Below are positions 1 through 10,929 of a stretch of 64,000 nucleotides of DNA, one piece after another (position 1 is the stretch's first letter; each line of letters starts with the position of its first letter). The position numbers and the translations under genes were made by a program. Below the pieces are notes generated by a model, which was not told the origin of the DNA, ran no database searches, and was given only the letters and a program-made list of their open reading frames with translations. Where the stretch lies: positions 1 to 64,000 of the forward strand of contig CAIMUP010000118.1 of assembly GCA_903844645.1 (NCBI GenBank), given 5' to 3'. The stretch is from an uncultured Bacteroidota bacterium. GTDB lineage: Bacteria; Bacteroidota; Bacteroidia; AKYH767-A; JABDAW01.

Positions 1-230
1 CCTCCAGAGTATGTTCTAGAACCTCCAGAGTATGTTCTCGAACCTCCAGAGTATGTTCTAGAACCTCCAGAACATGTTCTAGAACCTCCAGAACATGTTC
101 TAGAACTTCCAGAGTATGTTCTAGAACCTCCAGAACATGTTCTAGAACCTCCAGAACATGTTCTAGAACTTCCAGAGTATGTTCTAGAACTTCCAGAGTA
201 TGTTCTAGAACCTCGAGAGTATGTTCTGAA
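1..230. repeat. 21-bp tandem array A (TTCTAGAA core)
   Basis: Ten units of exactly 21 bp and a final 20-bp unit, cut by the window start, so the full length is unknown. Each unit ends in the palindrome TTCTAGAA, with one variant TTCTCGAA. Two unit types are mixed and differ only at a central dinucleotide: AGAGTATGTTCT or AGAACATGTTCT. The second is itself a perfect 12-bp palindrome, and the change GT to AC is a reverse complement. No spacers, so not CRISPR. It ends about 160 bp upstream of the first promoter. Confidence 0.95.
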
Positions 231-391
231 AGATGCTTTTCTCGTTATTTTTATCAATAACCAATTTTTGCCGGAGGAATTGAGGGGAGAAAGCAACCGT
301 TTCAGGTATCTTTTACTCTATTATTTGGAGGAATGGGAGGGAAAATTCGGTAGGCGGGAGATGTTAAAAAGATAAAATATTTCATAAAAAC

Positions 392-422
392 TTTGCAGAA
401 AGATAATTTTTTAGTAATTTTG
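392..422 (+). promoter_or_regulatory. Bacteroidota promoter, TTTG-N19-TAATTTTG
   Basis: TTTG at 392-395 and TAATTTTG at 415-422, 19 bp apart, match the Bacteroidota housekeeping promoter. It lies downstream of the first in-frame start at 393 and so excludes it; translation should begin at 474. Confidence 0.8.
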
Positions 423-473
423 TACCCTCAAAGTCAAAAAGGCTTTTCGCTGAATAACAAAAAAAATAAAACA

Positions 474-3400
474 ATGATAAGAAAAACCGCTCACTCCGCC
501 CTGTTTGCTACCGTCTTGATGATAGCGACCTTCCTTGCCAATACTGCATTTGGGCAATTGTTCACTCCTTATACTATTACGCGAACGACTGGGAATACCT
601 ATAATTCGATTATGGGAGGAGGAGGAGGAATTTATCCTGCAAGCACCGTAGGATGGCATTATTCTTTGTTGGGCGATGATATGTTGACCTACCCGATTAG
701 TCTGGGCGGTTGGACATTTAATTATGACAATGTGAATATGTCGGCTTTTATGATTAGCACCAATGGTTTTATTACATTTGATACCACGACGAGTTCTATT
801 GGAGGCTATCCTTATGGATATGTTAATACAGAATTTTCAGATCAATCATCGCCTTGTTGTATAGCCCCTATGTGGGATGATTTAGTTACTGAAAGCACAA
901 ATTACAGCCAGTATGCTTCGTGGCCCAATGTTGATTCTTGCGTAAAATATAAAATAACAGGAAGCTCCGGGAATCATGTACTTACAGTTGAATGGGCAAA
1001 TATGTCGCATTATGCAGCCTCCACAGCGGATATTAATTTTCAATTGAAATTGTATGAATCAGATTATCACATAGAATTTATTTATGGTTCGATGACCCCA
1101 GGAAATGTTACCTGGAGTTTTTCAAGCGGATTGAGCTCGAACCAAACACCTTATACCTCCACCGCCCAATTATTAGCACAACAAACTGTAAATACTACTT
1201 CGTTTACTTACACGGCATCTGATAATTTAAGTTCGATGCCAAGTAATAACTCCATGATTATTTTTAATAGAAACACGAGAGATTTAGGGGCAATTTCGTT
1301 AGCATCTCCAGTAGCAGGTTCTTGTACCTATCCTACTATTGATACTGTCAAAGTTATTGTTCATAATTACGGAACGGTTACACAAACATTTACAAATCTT
1401 AATCCTGTTGTAGTTTACAGCGTGGTTACCACTCCCTCGGGTACTACAACGTGTTCAGCAACTGTTACAAGTGGTACTTTAGCTGCGAATTCAGATATGA
1501 CTGTTACTGTAGGAACAATTAATATGAGTACCGGTGGCAATTATACATTTTTAGATTCGACGAACTATGCAACCGATTTGAATATTAATAATAACGTTGG
1601 AGTTTCTACCACTGTTACCGTTGGTGCTGTTATTGCAACCGCAACTTCGTCTACAACAATATGTTCTGGTGGCAGTGTTAATTTGAGTTGCTCGACACCA
1701 GGTTTTGGGCATGTATTTTCAACTACCTATGCACCAATTTCACTTACAAGCCCAACGACCGTATCCTTGACCAATGATGCCTATACTACCATAAATATTC
1801 CATTTACTTTTAAATATTTTTGTAACAATTATTCCAGTTTTATTTTGGCTGATAATGGAAATATCCAATTTTCATCAGCCTATTCCACCTACTTGAATCA
1901 TGTAATACCTGGCAATGTGTTACCAAATAATATTATCGCGTTTGCCTTTTCAGATTTGAATAATCCTGTCAGTGGATCCATAACTTATCAAACTATGGGT
2001 ACTATACCCTACAGATATTTTGTTTTGAATTTTAATAATGTTGCTGTTTTCGATACTACTGGAATTACAACCCAAGTGATTCTGTATGAAACCACCAACC
2101 TGATCGAAATTCACGAAACCACTGTTCCGTCGCATAATTATACTCAAGGAATTCAGGATAACACCGGAGCTGGATATACACCTACAGGAAGAAATGACTT
2201 AACGTGGTCTGCAACAAATGATGCTTACCAATTTACCTCATGCCCTACTTACAGTTGGTCTCCAGGAGCTACATTAAATGATTCAACCAGCGCAACTCCT
2301 TTAGCCTCGCCTACAGTTACAACAACCTATACAGTCACTCTTAATCCAGGAAGTGCCTGTACCAAAACATCATCGGTTACTGTAATTGTAACAAATCCAT
2401 TAGGTGCGATTCAACCTATTGTCGGAGATTCAATATTATGTGCTTGGACTAATACCTCTTTCAAAATACCAGCAATTACTAATGCTACAAGTTATGTTTG
2501 GGATAATAGCAATCTTTCTGGTTCTACAATCACTACTGGTCAGGGAACAGATTCCATAACACTTAATGTTGGAGGAAGTTTGGGTGGCTCGCTAAGAGTC
2601 AGGGGATATAATTCTGCATGCAACGCATACACAGCCTGGGTTTCTATTTACATCTTGATTATTCCAAACAATAATAGCAGTGCTAACCAATGGGTAGGTG
2701 GGGTTAGTACCAATTGGTTCAATGTAAATAATTGGTGTGGAGGACTTCCTAATTCAACCACTTCTGCGGATATTGATGGATACCTTGGCGGAAATTATGG
2801 TTACTTCCAATATTTCCCAGTTATTAATGCCTCGGGGGCAGTTACGTTGGACATGATTCTGGAAGGTGATTTTGATACCTTGACAATTTCAGGATCAAAT
2901 AATTTAGATGTTTATGGAAATTGGATTATGGCAAATTCTAATAGTATCTCTACCTTCATCCCCAACACAAGCACAGTAACTTTTAAAGGAAGTACCGATC
3001 AATCAATGTCGAATCCTAATTTCTCCAGCCTGACTCTTCCATTTTACAATCTGACAATTAATAAAGGCTCAAGTACCGCTACTCTTCTAGAAGATTTATA
3101 TGGACAACAAATTACCGTTTCGCATAATCTAAGTCTTGTCAATGGCTTATTCCTGATTAGTGAACCGACATCAACAGTTCAATTCAGTAGTGCTCCTACA
3201 ATCCCAGCAACAGCTGGCATTGATTTGAATGGTGGAGTTATTACCCCTGGAAATTATTCAATAACCAATAATGGAGTTTTTAGAATTAATAATTCGTCAT
3301 CCGACATTACCATTGGCGCTACTGCCGGTAATTCAATCACAACCTCTGGTTCGGGAGGAAGTTTTGAAATGTATGGCGGAAATCTAACCGTAACGGGGCA

Positions 3401-5003
3401 ATTGATTGTTCAAAATGGTGCTTCCTTTACTTTTGATGAATCATCAGCTACTTATACTTATTCTACTTCGACTCAAATTCTCTTGAACACGATGGGTGTT
3501 GCAAGTAACACAAAAGCCACCTTTGATGTGGACGCAACCTCTTCAATGGATTTAGAACAAGGAGATATTATTTTTGAAAACACCAACACAGGTTCTGCTG
3601 ATGACTTTAAAATTGGCAATGGCTCTGGTTTCAAGATAATCGGTTCTGCAAACAACCTCCAATTTGGTGATGCATCATCTTCTTCAACCGCTTGCTTTAA
3701 AATTATTGACAGCACTTCCGCCATTAATAATCTTACCATTAACCCAACTGGTGGACACGATTCTGTTCGATTAGATGCTCCGCTAACGATTGGCAGTTCC
3801 GGCATCCTGAATTTACACACAGGTATTCTGCAATTAAATAAAAACCTATTGACCCTTAACAACACTTCTTATAATTCGCTCGGTTCTTTGGTAAATCTTA
3901 ATACAGGTGCTATTCAGCGTTCTACTGGCGGATACATCCTTTCCGAAGATTCCATAAACCGTTCTGCAATAAAATGGGCGATGACGACGGGCAACCTCTT
4001 TTACGTCTTCCCTTTCGGCAATACTTATGGCGGCTATGTTCCATTTTCCTTTAAAAATACATCCACAGGAACTACTTCGCTGAAGGTCGCTACCTACGCT
4101 CCGACGGTTAGCACTTCTCTGCATAAACCTTATCCGTTAACGGTTACGCATCTCCATAGCATCAGCGGTCCTGATAACAGTGCAAATGTCGTTAACAGAT
4201 TCTGGCAAATAGATACATCCGCAGTATCGGGGACGGTTATCGGATCGGTTAAATTTGTATTCTCCAACATTTCAGGGCATGACGAAACACCTGCTAATGC
4301 TTGGGCTACAGGAGGAGTTGCACAACGATGGTCAGCCTCCGGATGGAACACCCCGACGAACAGTGCCCCGACCTCCAACAGCAGCAGTGGCGATACAGTT
4401 TCTGCAAGCGGAATTACCAAATTTTCTCCGTGGACTTTATCCAGAACAGCTTTTGCACTGCCGATAGATTTACTAAATTTTACTGCATCATATAATGGTA
4501 AATCGGTGGATTTGAATTGGACAACGGCTTCTGAAATCAACAATGATTATTTCACCGTTTCAAAGACCGTGAATCAAAGTGAATTCGACTTCGTAGCCAC
4601 CGTGAATGGAGTCGGCAACAGCAATATTATTCAGAATTATTATGCCGAAGACAAGACCCCGTTCATCGGTAATTCTTATTACCAATTAACCCAAACCGAT
4701 TACAATGGCAACGCTACGAAGTACGGGTTGGTACCGATTTTTATTCCAGAAAACGGCTTGGAAATAATCAAGGTTTACGGCGATATAAATGGCGTAATCA
4801 ATCTCACGGTGAACGACAATACCAACGAAATGCTCTCCATCGCCATCCTCGACATTCTCGGAAACAGAATCGGAAGCCAAACCATTAACGCCATCAAAGG
4901 CGGCAATTATATCCAGATAAAACCCGAAAACCTTCCCCAAGGAGTTTACTTTATTTCGGTAAGCAATACCGCCAAACGACTGACCTCGAAATTGGTTTAT
5001 TAA
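474..5003 (+). CDS. Giant secreted T9SS-sorted surface protein
   Basis: 1509-residue exported protein. Residues 1-28 form a signal peptide ending at AFGQ. The next part is rich in aromatic and Asn/Thr residues, followed by Ig/PKD-like stretches (CSGGSVNLSC and a SWSPGATLNDST-type segment). A W-x-G-x-S-T-N-W...NW...P motif follows near residue 740, then a beta-solenoid-like region. The last 80 or so residues have T9SS type A sorting features: a DILGNRIGSQ segment, LPQGVYFISV and a final KRLTSKLVY. The start at 474 was chosen because the promoter lies at 392-422 and the signal peptide begins there. Role unknown: probably an adhesin or structural surface protein. It stands alone between two repeat arrays with its own terminator. 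Confidence 0.85.
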   Translation: MIRKTAHSALFATVLMIATFLANTAFGQLFTPYTITRTTGNTYNSIMGGGGGIYPASTVGWHYSLLGDDMLTYPISLGGWTFNYDNVNMSAFMISTNGFITFDTTTSSIGGYPYGYVNTEFSDQSSPCCIAPMWDDLVTESTNYSQYASWPNVDSCVKYKITGSSGNHVLTVEWANMSHYAASTADINFQLKLYESDYHIEFIYGSMTPGNVTWSFSSGLSSNQTPYTSTAQLLAQQTVNTTSFTYTASDNLSSMPSNNSMIIFNRNTRDLGAISLASPVAGSCTYPTIDTVKVIVHNYGTVTQTFTNLNPVVVYSVVTTPSGTTTCSATVTSGTLAANSDMTVTVGTINMSTGGNYTFLDSTNYATDLNINNNVGVSTTVTVGAVIATATSSTTICSGGSVNLSCSTPGFGHVFSTTYAPISLTSPTTVSLTNDAYTTINIPFTFKYFCNNYSSFILADNGNIQFSSAYSTYLNHVIPGNVLPNNIIAFAFSDLNNPVSGSITYQTMGTIPYRYFVLNFNNVAVFDTTGITTQVILYETTNLIEIHETTVPSHNYTQGIQDNTGAGYTPTGRNDLTWSATNDAYQFTSCPTYSWSPGATLNDSTSATPLASPTVTTTYTVTLNPGSACTKTSSVTVIVTNPLGAIQPIVGDSILCAWTNTSFKIPAITNATSYVWDNSNLSGSTITTGQGTDSITLNVGGSLGGSLRVRGYNSACNAYTAWVSIYILIIPNNNSSANQWVGGVSTNWFNVNNWCGGLPNSTTSADIDGYLGGNYGYFQYFPVINASGAVTLDMILEGDFDTLTISGSNNLDVYGNWIMANSNSISTFIPNTSTVTFKGSTDQSMSNPNFSSLTLPFYNLTINKGSSTATLLEDLYGQQITVSHNLSLVNGLFLISEPTSTVQFSSAPTIPATAGIDLNGGVITPGNYSITNNGVFRINNSSSDITIGATAGNSITTSGSGGSFEMYGGNLTVTGQLIVQNGASFTFDESSATYTYSTSTQILLNTMGVASNTKATFDVDATSSMDLEQGDIIFENTNTGSADDFKIGNGSGFKIIGSANNLQFGDASSSSTACFKIIDSTSAINNLTINPTGGHDSVRLDAPLTIGSSGILNLHTGILQLNKNLLTLNNTSYNSLGSLVNLNTGAIQRSTGGYILSEDSINRSAIKWAMTTGNLFYVFPFGNTYGGYVPFSFKNTSTGTTSLKVATYAPTVSTSLHKPYPLTVTHLHSISGPDNSANVVNRFWQIDTSAVSGTVIGSVKFVFSNISGHDETPANAWATGGVAQRWSASGWNTPTNSAPTSNSSSGDTVSASGITKFSPWTLSRTAFALPIDLLNFTASYNGKSVDLNWTTASEINNDYFTVSKTVNQSEFDFVATVNGVGNSNIIQNYYAEDKTPFIGNSYYQLTQTDYNGNATKYGLVPIFIPENGLEIIKVYGDINGVINLTVNDNTNEMLSIAILDILGNRIGSQTINAIKGGNYIQIKPENLPQGVYFISVSNTAKRLTSKLVY

Positions 5004-5020
5004 CCCCAAAATTCAGTCTT

Positions 5021-5057
5021 AAAAAAGCCGGAAGAATCAACCTTTCGGCTTTTTTTA
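5021..5057 (+). terminator. Rho-independent terminator
   Basis: A-rich arm, AAAAGCCG stem, loop, CGGCTTTT and a T run, just after the first surface-protein gene. Confidence 0.85.
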
Positions 5058-5113
5058 TTAAATAAACTACGAGGGATTCCCATTCCCTTACGAGGGATTT
5101 TTTAACTGTCCGA

Positions 5114-5281
5114 GATGCCAACTCAACCAGTTAAGATGATAACTTAACCGTCGAAGATGCCAACTTCTACCACAAAGAGCACAACTTCTACTACAATGAT
5201 CACAACTTCTACTACAAAGATGACGACTTCGACTACAAAGATGCCAACTTCTACTACAAAGATGGCGACGCTTAACAGTGA
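5114..5281. repeat. 21-bp tandem array B
   Basis: Eight units of exactly 21 bp, each starting GATG or a variant (GATC, GAGC), with the best-conserved part AACTTCTACTACAAA. The first two units (AACTCAACCAGTTAA and AACTTAACCG) have diverged but keep the phase. No ORF of interest. It fills most of the gap between a terminator and the next promoter. Confidence 0.93.
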
Positions 5282-5546
5282 ATTTTGGAGAAAAAGGTTA
5301 AAAAGTAGGGATGAACTGTTCATAACTTTTGGCTGATAAAAGAAACATCTGATAAAAAAAGGCGTAAAAAAGAATGAAATCTTACACTATTTTTTCACCC
5401 TATTTCCCCAAAATGTCCTGCGATACGCCGCCAATTGTAAAAATGTTTCAAAAGCCAAATGATGCCAAATGCCCTTTACTATGGGGAGTTTTAGATATTT
5501 TTAAAAATTTCAGTTGCGAAAAATGCAAAAATAAAATCGTTAAAAA

Positions 5547-5578
5547 TTTGGCAGATTCTTACAAAATCCCTAATTTTG
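5547..5578 (+). promoter_or_regulatory. Bacteroidota promoter, TTTG-N20-TAATTTTG
   Basis: TTTG at 5547-5550 and TAATTTTG at 5571-5578. It lies inside the long upstream in-frame extension (from 5374), showing that this extension is not translated. Confidence 0.8.
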
Positions 5579-5640
5579 CAGCCTCAACAAGGAAATACAT
5601 GTATCACAAATCTATTACACACACTATCAAAACACAAAAA

Positions 5641-8600
5641 ATGAACGTCAAATTGATTACACAAAACACACAAACAGCAATTTTTAAAAAGAGCGGTATT
5701 TTGGTTTGCATATTAATGGCATTCCTATTCTGCACCAACACTTTCGCGGCTACCATTACCTGGAAAGCTAATTCAAACAGTAATTGGAACAGCCCCTCGA
5801 ACTGGCAAGGAGGACCTGTTCCGACCTTTGGCGACATCGCAGTTTTTGATGCGACCTCGGCATTTAATTGTAACATTGATGCAAATGTAAATGTGGCAGG
5901 AATTCAGATTAATGCAGGTTACACAGGTACCATTACGCAGAATGGTTATACCATTACTTGTGGTGCATCCGGCTTTACGCAATCTACCGGAACATTTACC
6001 GGAGGCACTGCTGCAATTACCGGAAACGGAGCATTTAATTTGAGTGGTGGTATTTTTACCTCTACTTCAGGAGTATTTACACAGACTTCCACTTTCACTA
6101 ATTCTGGTGGAACTTTTAATCACAATAACGGTAGTGTTGTGTTCTCTGGTGGTTTAACAATAACCGGTTCGACTACGTTTTATGATTTATCATTTACAGG
6201 AAGTGGGGTTACCTATACTATCGGAAGTTCAACCACTCTAACTGCGAATAATACCTTTAACACTACAGGTGCGAGCTATGCTACTTTGAGCGGTGGAACA
6301 ATTGATGTAAAAGGAAATATTAACGTGAATAATACTTATGCTGCAAATAATAACCATTCGACTTCAGTAACAATTACTGGGACGGGTTCGCAGACATTTA
6401 CAGGAGCAATTACAGCCTATCAAGGTAGATTCCCATCAGTAACCATTAATAAGGCATCGGGAACTTTGTACCTGAAGAATAATATCACCTTTGAAGGGAA
6501 TTTTACTTACACAACTGGTACTATAGATTATACTACTAACACAAACCGATTGATTTTTATTTCTAATGGAAAGACAATAACGGTTAATGCAGTGCTTACT
6601 GTAGGTGATGTCGAATTTTACGGAACAGGAAGTAATTATACACTTACAACACCTTCAAACTTCAATGTTACAGGGACACTATACATTAGCGGATCAAGTT
6701 ATGGTACGATGCTGTCAGGGACGATTTATGCTCAAGGAAATATTACGGTTACGAATAGTTATACCGCTAATATGGGGCATACTGCAATAATAACTATCAA
6801 TGGAAGTGGAAACCAAAATCTTTCAGGAACTATTACCGCTATGCAAGGAAGACTTCCAAGTCTTGTTATTGCTAAGGGAGGTGGAACGCTTTATTTATTG
6901 AACTACATTACTACTGAAGGGCATTACAGCTATTTTATGGGTACGGTTGATTATACGACAAATGCAAACCGGGTAATCTTTATTTCTAATGGAAAGACTA
7001 TTTTGACAAATACTGCACATACGTTGGGAGATGTTGAATTTGTTGGAACAGGAAGTTCATATACACTAACAACTACCGGAGCATTCAATATTGCGGGAAC
7101 ACTTTATATAAGCGGAACCAGCTACGGCACTATGTACACCGGTACAATTAATGCAAAAGGAAATATTACGGTTACAAATAGCTATACTGCCAATATGGGG
7201 CATACAGCAATAATTAACATCACTGGAACAGCAAATCAGAACTTTACAGGACCGACCACATCTTTACAAGGGAGACTTGCGAGCATAATTATCAATAAGG
7301 CCTCAGGAACTCTTTATTTATTAAACTATATCACAACCGAAGGGAACTGGACTTATACCACAGGAACAATTGATTACACTACAAATGCAAACCGTGTAAT
7401 TTTTATATCGAATGGAAAGACAATTACCACAAATGCTGTTCACACATTAGGCGATGTCGAATTCGTTGGGACAGGGAGTTCATTCACTTTTACTACTCCT
7501 TCTGCTTTCAATATTGCAGGAACCCTTTATTTCAGTGGAACGAGTTATGGAACGATGTTGAGCGGTACAATTAATCCACAAGGGAACATTAATGTTAGCA
7601 ATAGTTATACTGCTAATATGGGTCATACTGCAACATGGAATATTAACGGGACAAGTAATCAGAACTTTACTGGTACAACTACGATTTATCAGGGAAGAGT
7701 TCCAAGTATTATTATTAACAAAGCAAGTGGAACGCTTTACTTAATCAATTATATTACCGATGAAGGAAACTGGACTTACACAACAGGAACTGTTGATTAT
7801 ACAACAAGTGCAAACCGTGTTATCTTCATCTCTAATGGTAAAACAATAACTACAAATGCTGTTCACACATTAGGGGATGTTGAATTCAATGGAACAGGAA
7901 GTAATACTACTTGGACTACTCCATCTGCTTTCAATATAACAGGTACGATGTTTATTACTGGAAATAGTTACGGCACATTCCTCGGAGGAACAGTCAATTC
8001 ACAAGGTAATATTGCAGTTACTAATAGCTATACCGCTAATATGGGTCATACGGCAACGATTAATATTAATGGAACATCTAACCAGAACTTTACCGGAACC
8101 ACTACGATTTATCAAGGCAGAGTTCCAAGTATAGTTATTAATAAAGCAAGTGGAACTCTTTACTTAATCAATTATATCACAGATGAAGGTAACTGGACAT
8201 ACGCTACAGGAACTGTCAACTATACGAATAATGCAAACCGTATAATCTTTATCTCTAATGGCAAAACAATAACCACTAATGCTGTTCACACATTGGGAGA
8301 CGTTGAATTTTATGGAACGGGAAGCAATACTACATGGACTACCAATTCAACCTTTAACATTGCCGGTACTATGTACATTACTGGGAATAGTTACGGAACA
8401 TTTCTTGGAGGATCAGTGAATTCTCAAGGGAATATAACCGTTACGAATAGTTATACAGCTAATATGAATCATACAGCTACTATTAGCATTAATGGAACAG
8501 CGAACCAAAACTTCACCGGAACAACGACGATTTATCAAGGAAGACTCCCAAGTATCATTATTAATAAAGCAAGCGGAACTCTTTACTTAATCAATTATAT

Positions 8601-10776
8601 TACCGATGAATGTAACTGGACTTACACTACAGGAACTGTTGATTATACAACAAATGCCAACCGTGTTATATTCATCGGTAATGGTAAGACTATTACTACT
8701 AACGCAGTGCATACGTTGGGTGATGTTGAATTCTATGGAACGGGAAGCAATACTAAATGGACTACGAGCTTTACCTTTAATATTGCCGGTACTATGTACA
8801 TTACTGGAAATAGCTACGGAACATTCCTTGGAGGTACAGTAAATTCTCAAGGGAACATAACGGTTACTAATAGCTATACATCGAATATGAATCATACCGC
8901 TACCATTAATATCAATGGAACAGCGAACCAGAACTTTACCGGAACAACCACGATATATCAAGGAAGGCTTCCTAATATAATTATCAATAAAGCGAGTGGA
9001 ACACTTTATTTAATCAATTATATCACTGCTGAATGCAACTGGACTTACACTACAGGAACGGTTGATTACACTTCAAGTGCAAACCGTGTGATCTTTATCG
9101 CCAATGGTAAAACCATTACTAAGAATGCCAATCACACAATTGGCGATGCCGAATTCTATGGTACAGGAAGCAATACGACGTTCACGACTCCTTCTGCATT
9201 CAATGTTGCGGGTACGATGTATATCACTGGAAACAGCTACGGAACGATGTTGACCGGAACGGTAAATGCGCAAGGTAATATCACCGTTTCAAATTCTTAT
9301 ACCGCAAATAACAATCACACTGCAACGATTAATATTAATGGTTCAGCGAATCAATTATTCACAGGGCAGGGAACGGCAGGAACAGGAAGATTACCTAATA
9401 TTACCATCAACAAAACAGGCGGAACATTAACATTGGCTGCCCCAATAATTACTGCTGAAGGGAACTGGTCTTATACCGCAGGAACGATGGATGTCGCTAC
9501 CGATACCTCTTCTGTTGCATTCTACAACTCTGGCAAATACATCAGCGGAGCACTTTATACCGCTACCTTGATGGACAATAATCGCAGAACCCTAAACGGC
9601 GCAATGAGCATCAGCAATGTCCTCGCATTAGGAACAGGTAATTTAGACTTAAATCAAAACACGCTTTCCATCTTAAACTCTGCTGCCGGTGCAATCACCT
9701 ATTCAACAGGATATATCAAGAGCGAGCAGACAGATAATTCAAGTAAAATAGCTTGGACAATCGGCTCAAATACCGGAAGCCACGTTTATCCTTTCGGTAC
9801 CAATGGCGGTTCTTTAATTCCATTTACATTCACTGTAACCGCTGGAGATGTCGGCGCGTTTTCGGTCGCAACATACTCTACCAACAGCACTTGCAAGCCC
9901 TATCCCGTTACCCCTGATTCAGTTTTGCATGTCCGCAACGTGGCTGGCTTTGACAATAGCTCAAACACCGTAAAAAGATTCTGGCAATTAACCAAGGGCG
10001 GCGTATCTGGCACTGCCAATATGACCTTCACCGCTGCCGCCGCAGAGGTAGGAACCATTACTTCGCTAAGAGCACAACGATACAATAAAATTAACAACGG
10101 ATGGGATCAACCAATCGGAGGACAAAGCAACCCAACGGCATACAGCGCAACGGTTTCCGGTGTCAGCACCTTCTCTCCTTGGACGATGTCTGGCAATGGC
10201 GTTCCGCTCCCGATACAATTGGTGGACTTCACCGGGAATTATGTAAAAGAAACTAAGTCAGTTCATACCCAATGGACCACCGCGAGTGAGGTAAACAGCA
10301 ATTACTTCACCATCCAAAGATCAGCTAACGGCGTGGATTTCGATTCCATAGGAGCTGTCCAAGGAGCAGGCAACAGTAATGCTTTATTGAACTACAGTTT
10401 CGACGATATGAACCCGTTGCAAGGCATCTCTTATTATCGTTTATCACAGACCGATTTCGATGGCAAGGTAGCTACCTTCAACATGATATTAATTGATGTT
10501 AATACTGATGAAAATACCACAGTGAATATCTTCCCGAACCCAGGTAACGGCACAGAAGTGAATGTGGTCTATACCGATGAAGCAGAGGGCGATAATATCA
10601 CCTTTACCATCGCCGATATTGCTGGCAAAACCATCGCGCAAACAACAATAGTGAATGAAGCAAAAGGCATGAATATTTATAAATTCACGCCTCCTTCGAC
10701 ACTCCCATCCGGCATTTATTTTATGACCGCTGTGATTAATAATAAATCCTTCTCCAAAAAGATAATCGTACAATAA
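5641..10776 (+). CDS. Repetitive T9SS-sorted surface protein, 7 x 141-residue repeats
   Basis: 1711-residue secreted protein. Signal peptide at residues 1-37 (hydrophobic ILVCILMAFLFC, then TFAA). A W-K-x-x-S-N-S-N-W...S-N-W motif is followed by seven repeats of exactly 141 residues (423 bp) and a partial eighth. The anchor T-L-G-D-V-E-F recurs at 6601, 7024, 7447, 7870, 8293, 8716 and 9139. Each repeat carries GNITVTNSYTAN, the NINGTANQNFTG type, GRLPSIIINKASGTLYL and RVIFISNGKTITTNA. Copies differ mainly at silent positions with no indels. The C-terminus is a T9SS sorting domain (IFPNPGNGTEVNV, LPSGIYFMTAV, KKIIVQ). A start at 5599 is also possible; 5641 gives the better signal peptide. Probably a beta-solenoid filament or adhesin. 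Confidence 0.87.
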   Translation: MNVKLITQNTQTAIFKKSGILVCILMAFLFCTNTFAATITWKANSNSNWNSPSNWQGGPVPTFGDIAVFDATSAFNCNIDANVNVAGIQINAGYTGTITQNGYTITCGASGFTQSTGTFTGGTAAITGNGAFNLSGGIFTSTSGVFTQTSTFTNSGGTFNHNNGSVVFSGGLTITGSTTFYDLSFTGSGVTYTIGSSTTLTANNTFNTTGASYATLSGGTIDVKGNINVNNTYAANNNHSTSVTITGTGSQTFTGAITAYQGRFPSVTINKASGTLYLKNNITFEGNFTYTTGTIDYTTNTNRLIFISNGKTITVNAVLTVGDVEFYGTGSNYTLTTPSNFNVTGTLYISGSSYGTMLSGTIYAQGNITVTNSYTANMGHTAIITINGSGNQNLSGTITAMQGRLPSLVIAKGGGTLYLLNYITTEGHYSYFMGTVDYTTNANRVIFISNGKTILTNTAHTLGDVEFVGTGSSYTLTTTGAFNIAGTLYISGTSYGTMYTGTINAKGNITVTNSYTANMGHTAIINITGTANQNFTGPTTSLQGRLASIIINKASGTLYLLNYITTEGNWTYTTGTIDYTTNANRVIFISNGKTITTNAVHTLGDVEFVGTGSSFTFTTPSAFNIAGTLYFSGTSYGTMLSGTINPQGNINVSNSYTANMGHTATWNINGTSNQNFTGTTTIYQGRVPSIIINKASGTLYLINYITDEGNWTYTTGTVDYTTSANRVIFISNGKTITTNAVHTLGDVEFNGTGSNTTWTTPSAFNITGTMFITGNSYGTFLGGTVNSQGNIAVTNSYTANMGHTATININGTSNQNFTGTTTIYQGRVPSIVINKASGTLYLINYITDEGNWTYATGTVNYTNNANRIIFISNGKTITTNAVHTLGDVEFYGTGSNTTWTTNSTFNIAGTMYITGNSYGTFLGGSVNSQGNITVTNSYTANMNHTATISINGTANQNFTGTTTIYQGRLPSIIINKASGTLYLINYITDECNWTYTTGTVDYTTNANRVIFIGNGKTITTNAVHTLGDVEFYGTGSNTKWTTSFTFNIAGTMYITGNSYGTFLGGTVNSQGNITVTNSYTSNMNHTATININGTANQNFTGTTTIYQGRLPNIIINKASGTLYLINYITAECNWTYTTGTVDYTSSANRVIFIANGKTITKNANHTIGDAEFYGTGSNTTFTTPSAFNVAGTMYITGNSYGTMLTGTVNAQGNITVSNSYTANNNHTATININGSANQLFTGQGTAGTGRLPNITINKTGGTLTLAAPIITAEGNWSYTAGTMDVATDTSSVAFYNSGKYISGALYTATLMDNNRRTLNGAMSISNVLALGTGNLDLNQNTLSILNSAAGAITYSTGYIKSEQTDNSSKIAWTIGSNTGSHVYPFGTNGGSLIPFTFTVTAGDVGAFSVATYSTNSTCKPYPVTPDSVLHVRNVAGFDNSSNTVKRFWQLTKGGVSGTANMTFTAAAAEVGTITSLRAQRYNKINNGWDQPIGGQSNPTAYSATVSGVSTFSPWTMSGNGVPLPIQLVDFTGNYVKETKSVHTQWTTASEVNSNYFTIQRSANGVDFDSIGAVQGAGNSNALLNYSFDDMNPLQGISYYRLSQTDFDGKVATFNMILIDVNTDENTTVNIFPNPGNGTEVNVVYTDEAEGDNITFTIADIAGKTIAQTTIVNEAKGMNIYKFTPPSTLPSGIYFMTAVINNKSFSKKIIVQ

Positions 10777-10834
10777 TAACGAAGGAGAATCCCCGTTTTA
10801 ATAGTGATGTTTTTATATTGATAGGTTGATGAGA

Positions 10835-10868
10835 GGAGGCTCTGCAAAGGCAGGGCTTCCTTGTTTTT
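10835..10868 (+). terminator. Probable terminator
   Basis: GGAGGCTCTGC and GCAGGGCTTCC form a stem with a G-U pair, followed by TTGTTTTT, after the repetitive surface protein. Confidence 0.6.
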
Positions 10869-10929
10869 AGCCCCTCGGCTTCCTGAATATTGGACCGTGA
10901 TTTTGAAATTATCCCAATAAATTTAAAAA

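Noticed and set aside
1-230. CRISPR array
   Set aside because: Units abut with no unique spacers, and no cas genes are in the window. The same holds for the other arrays.
4255-4495. Short ORFs inside the first surface-protein gene
   Set aside because: Frames shadowing the long coding sequence; no independent signals.
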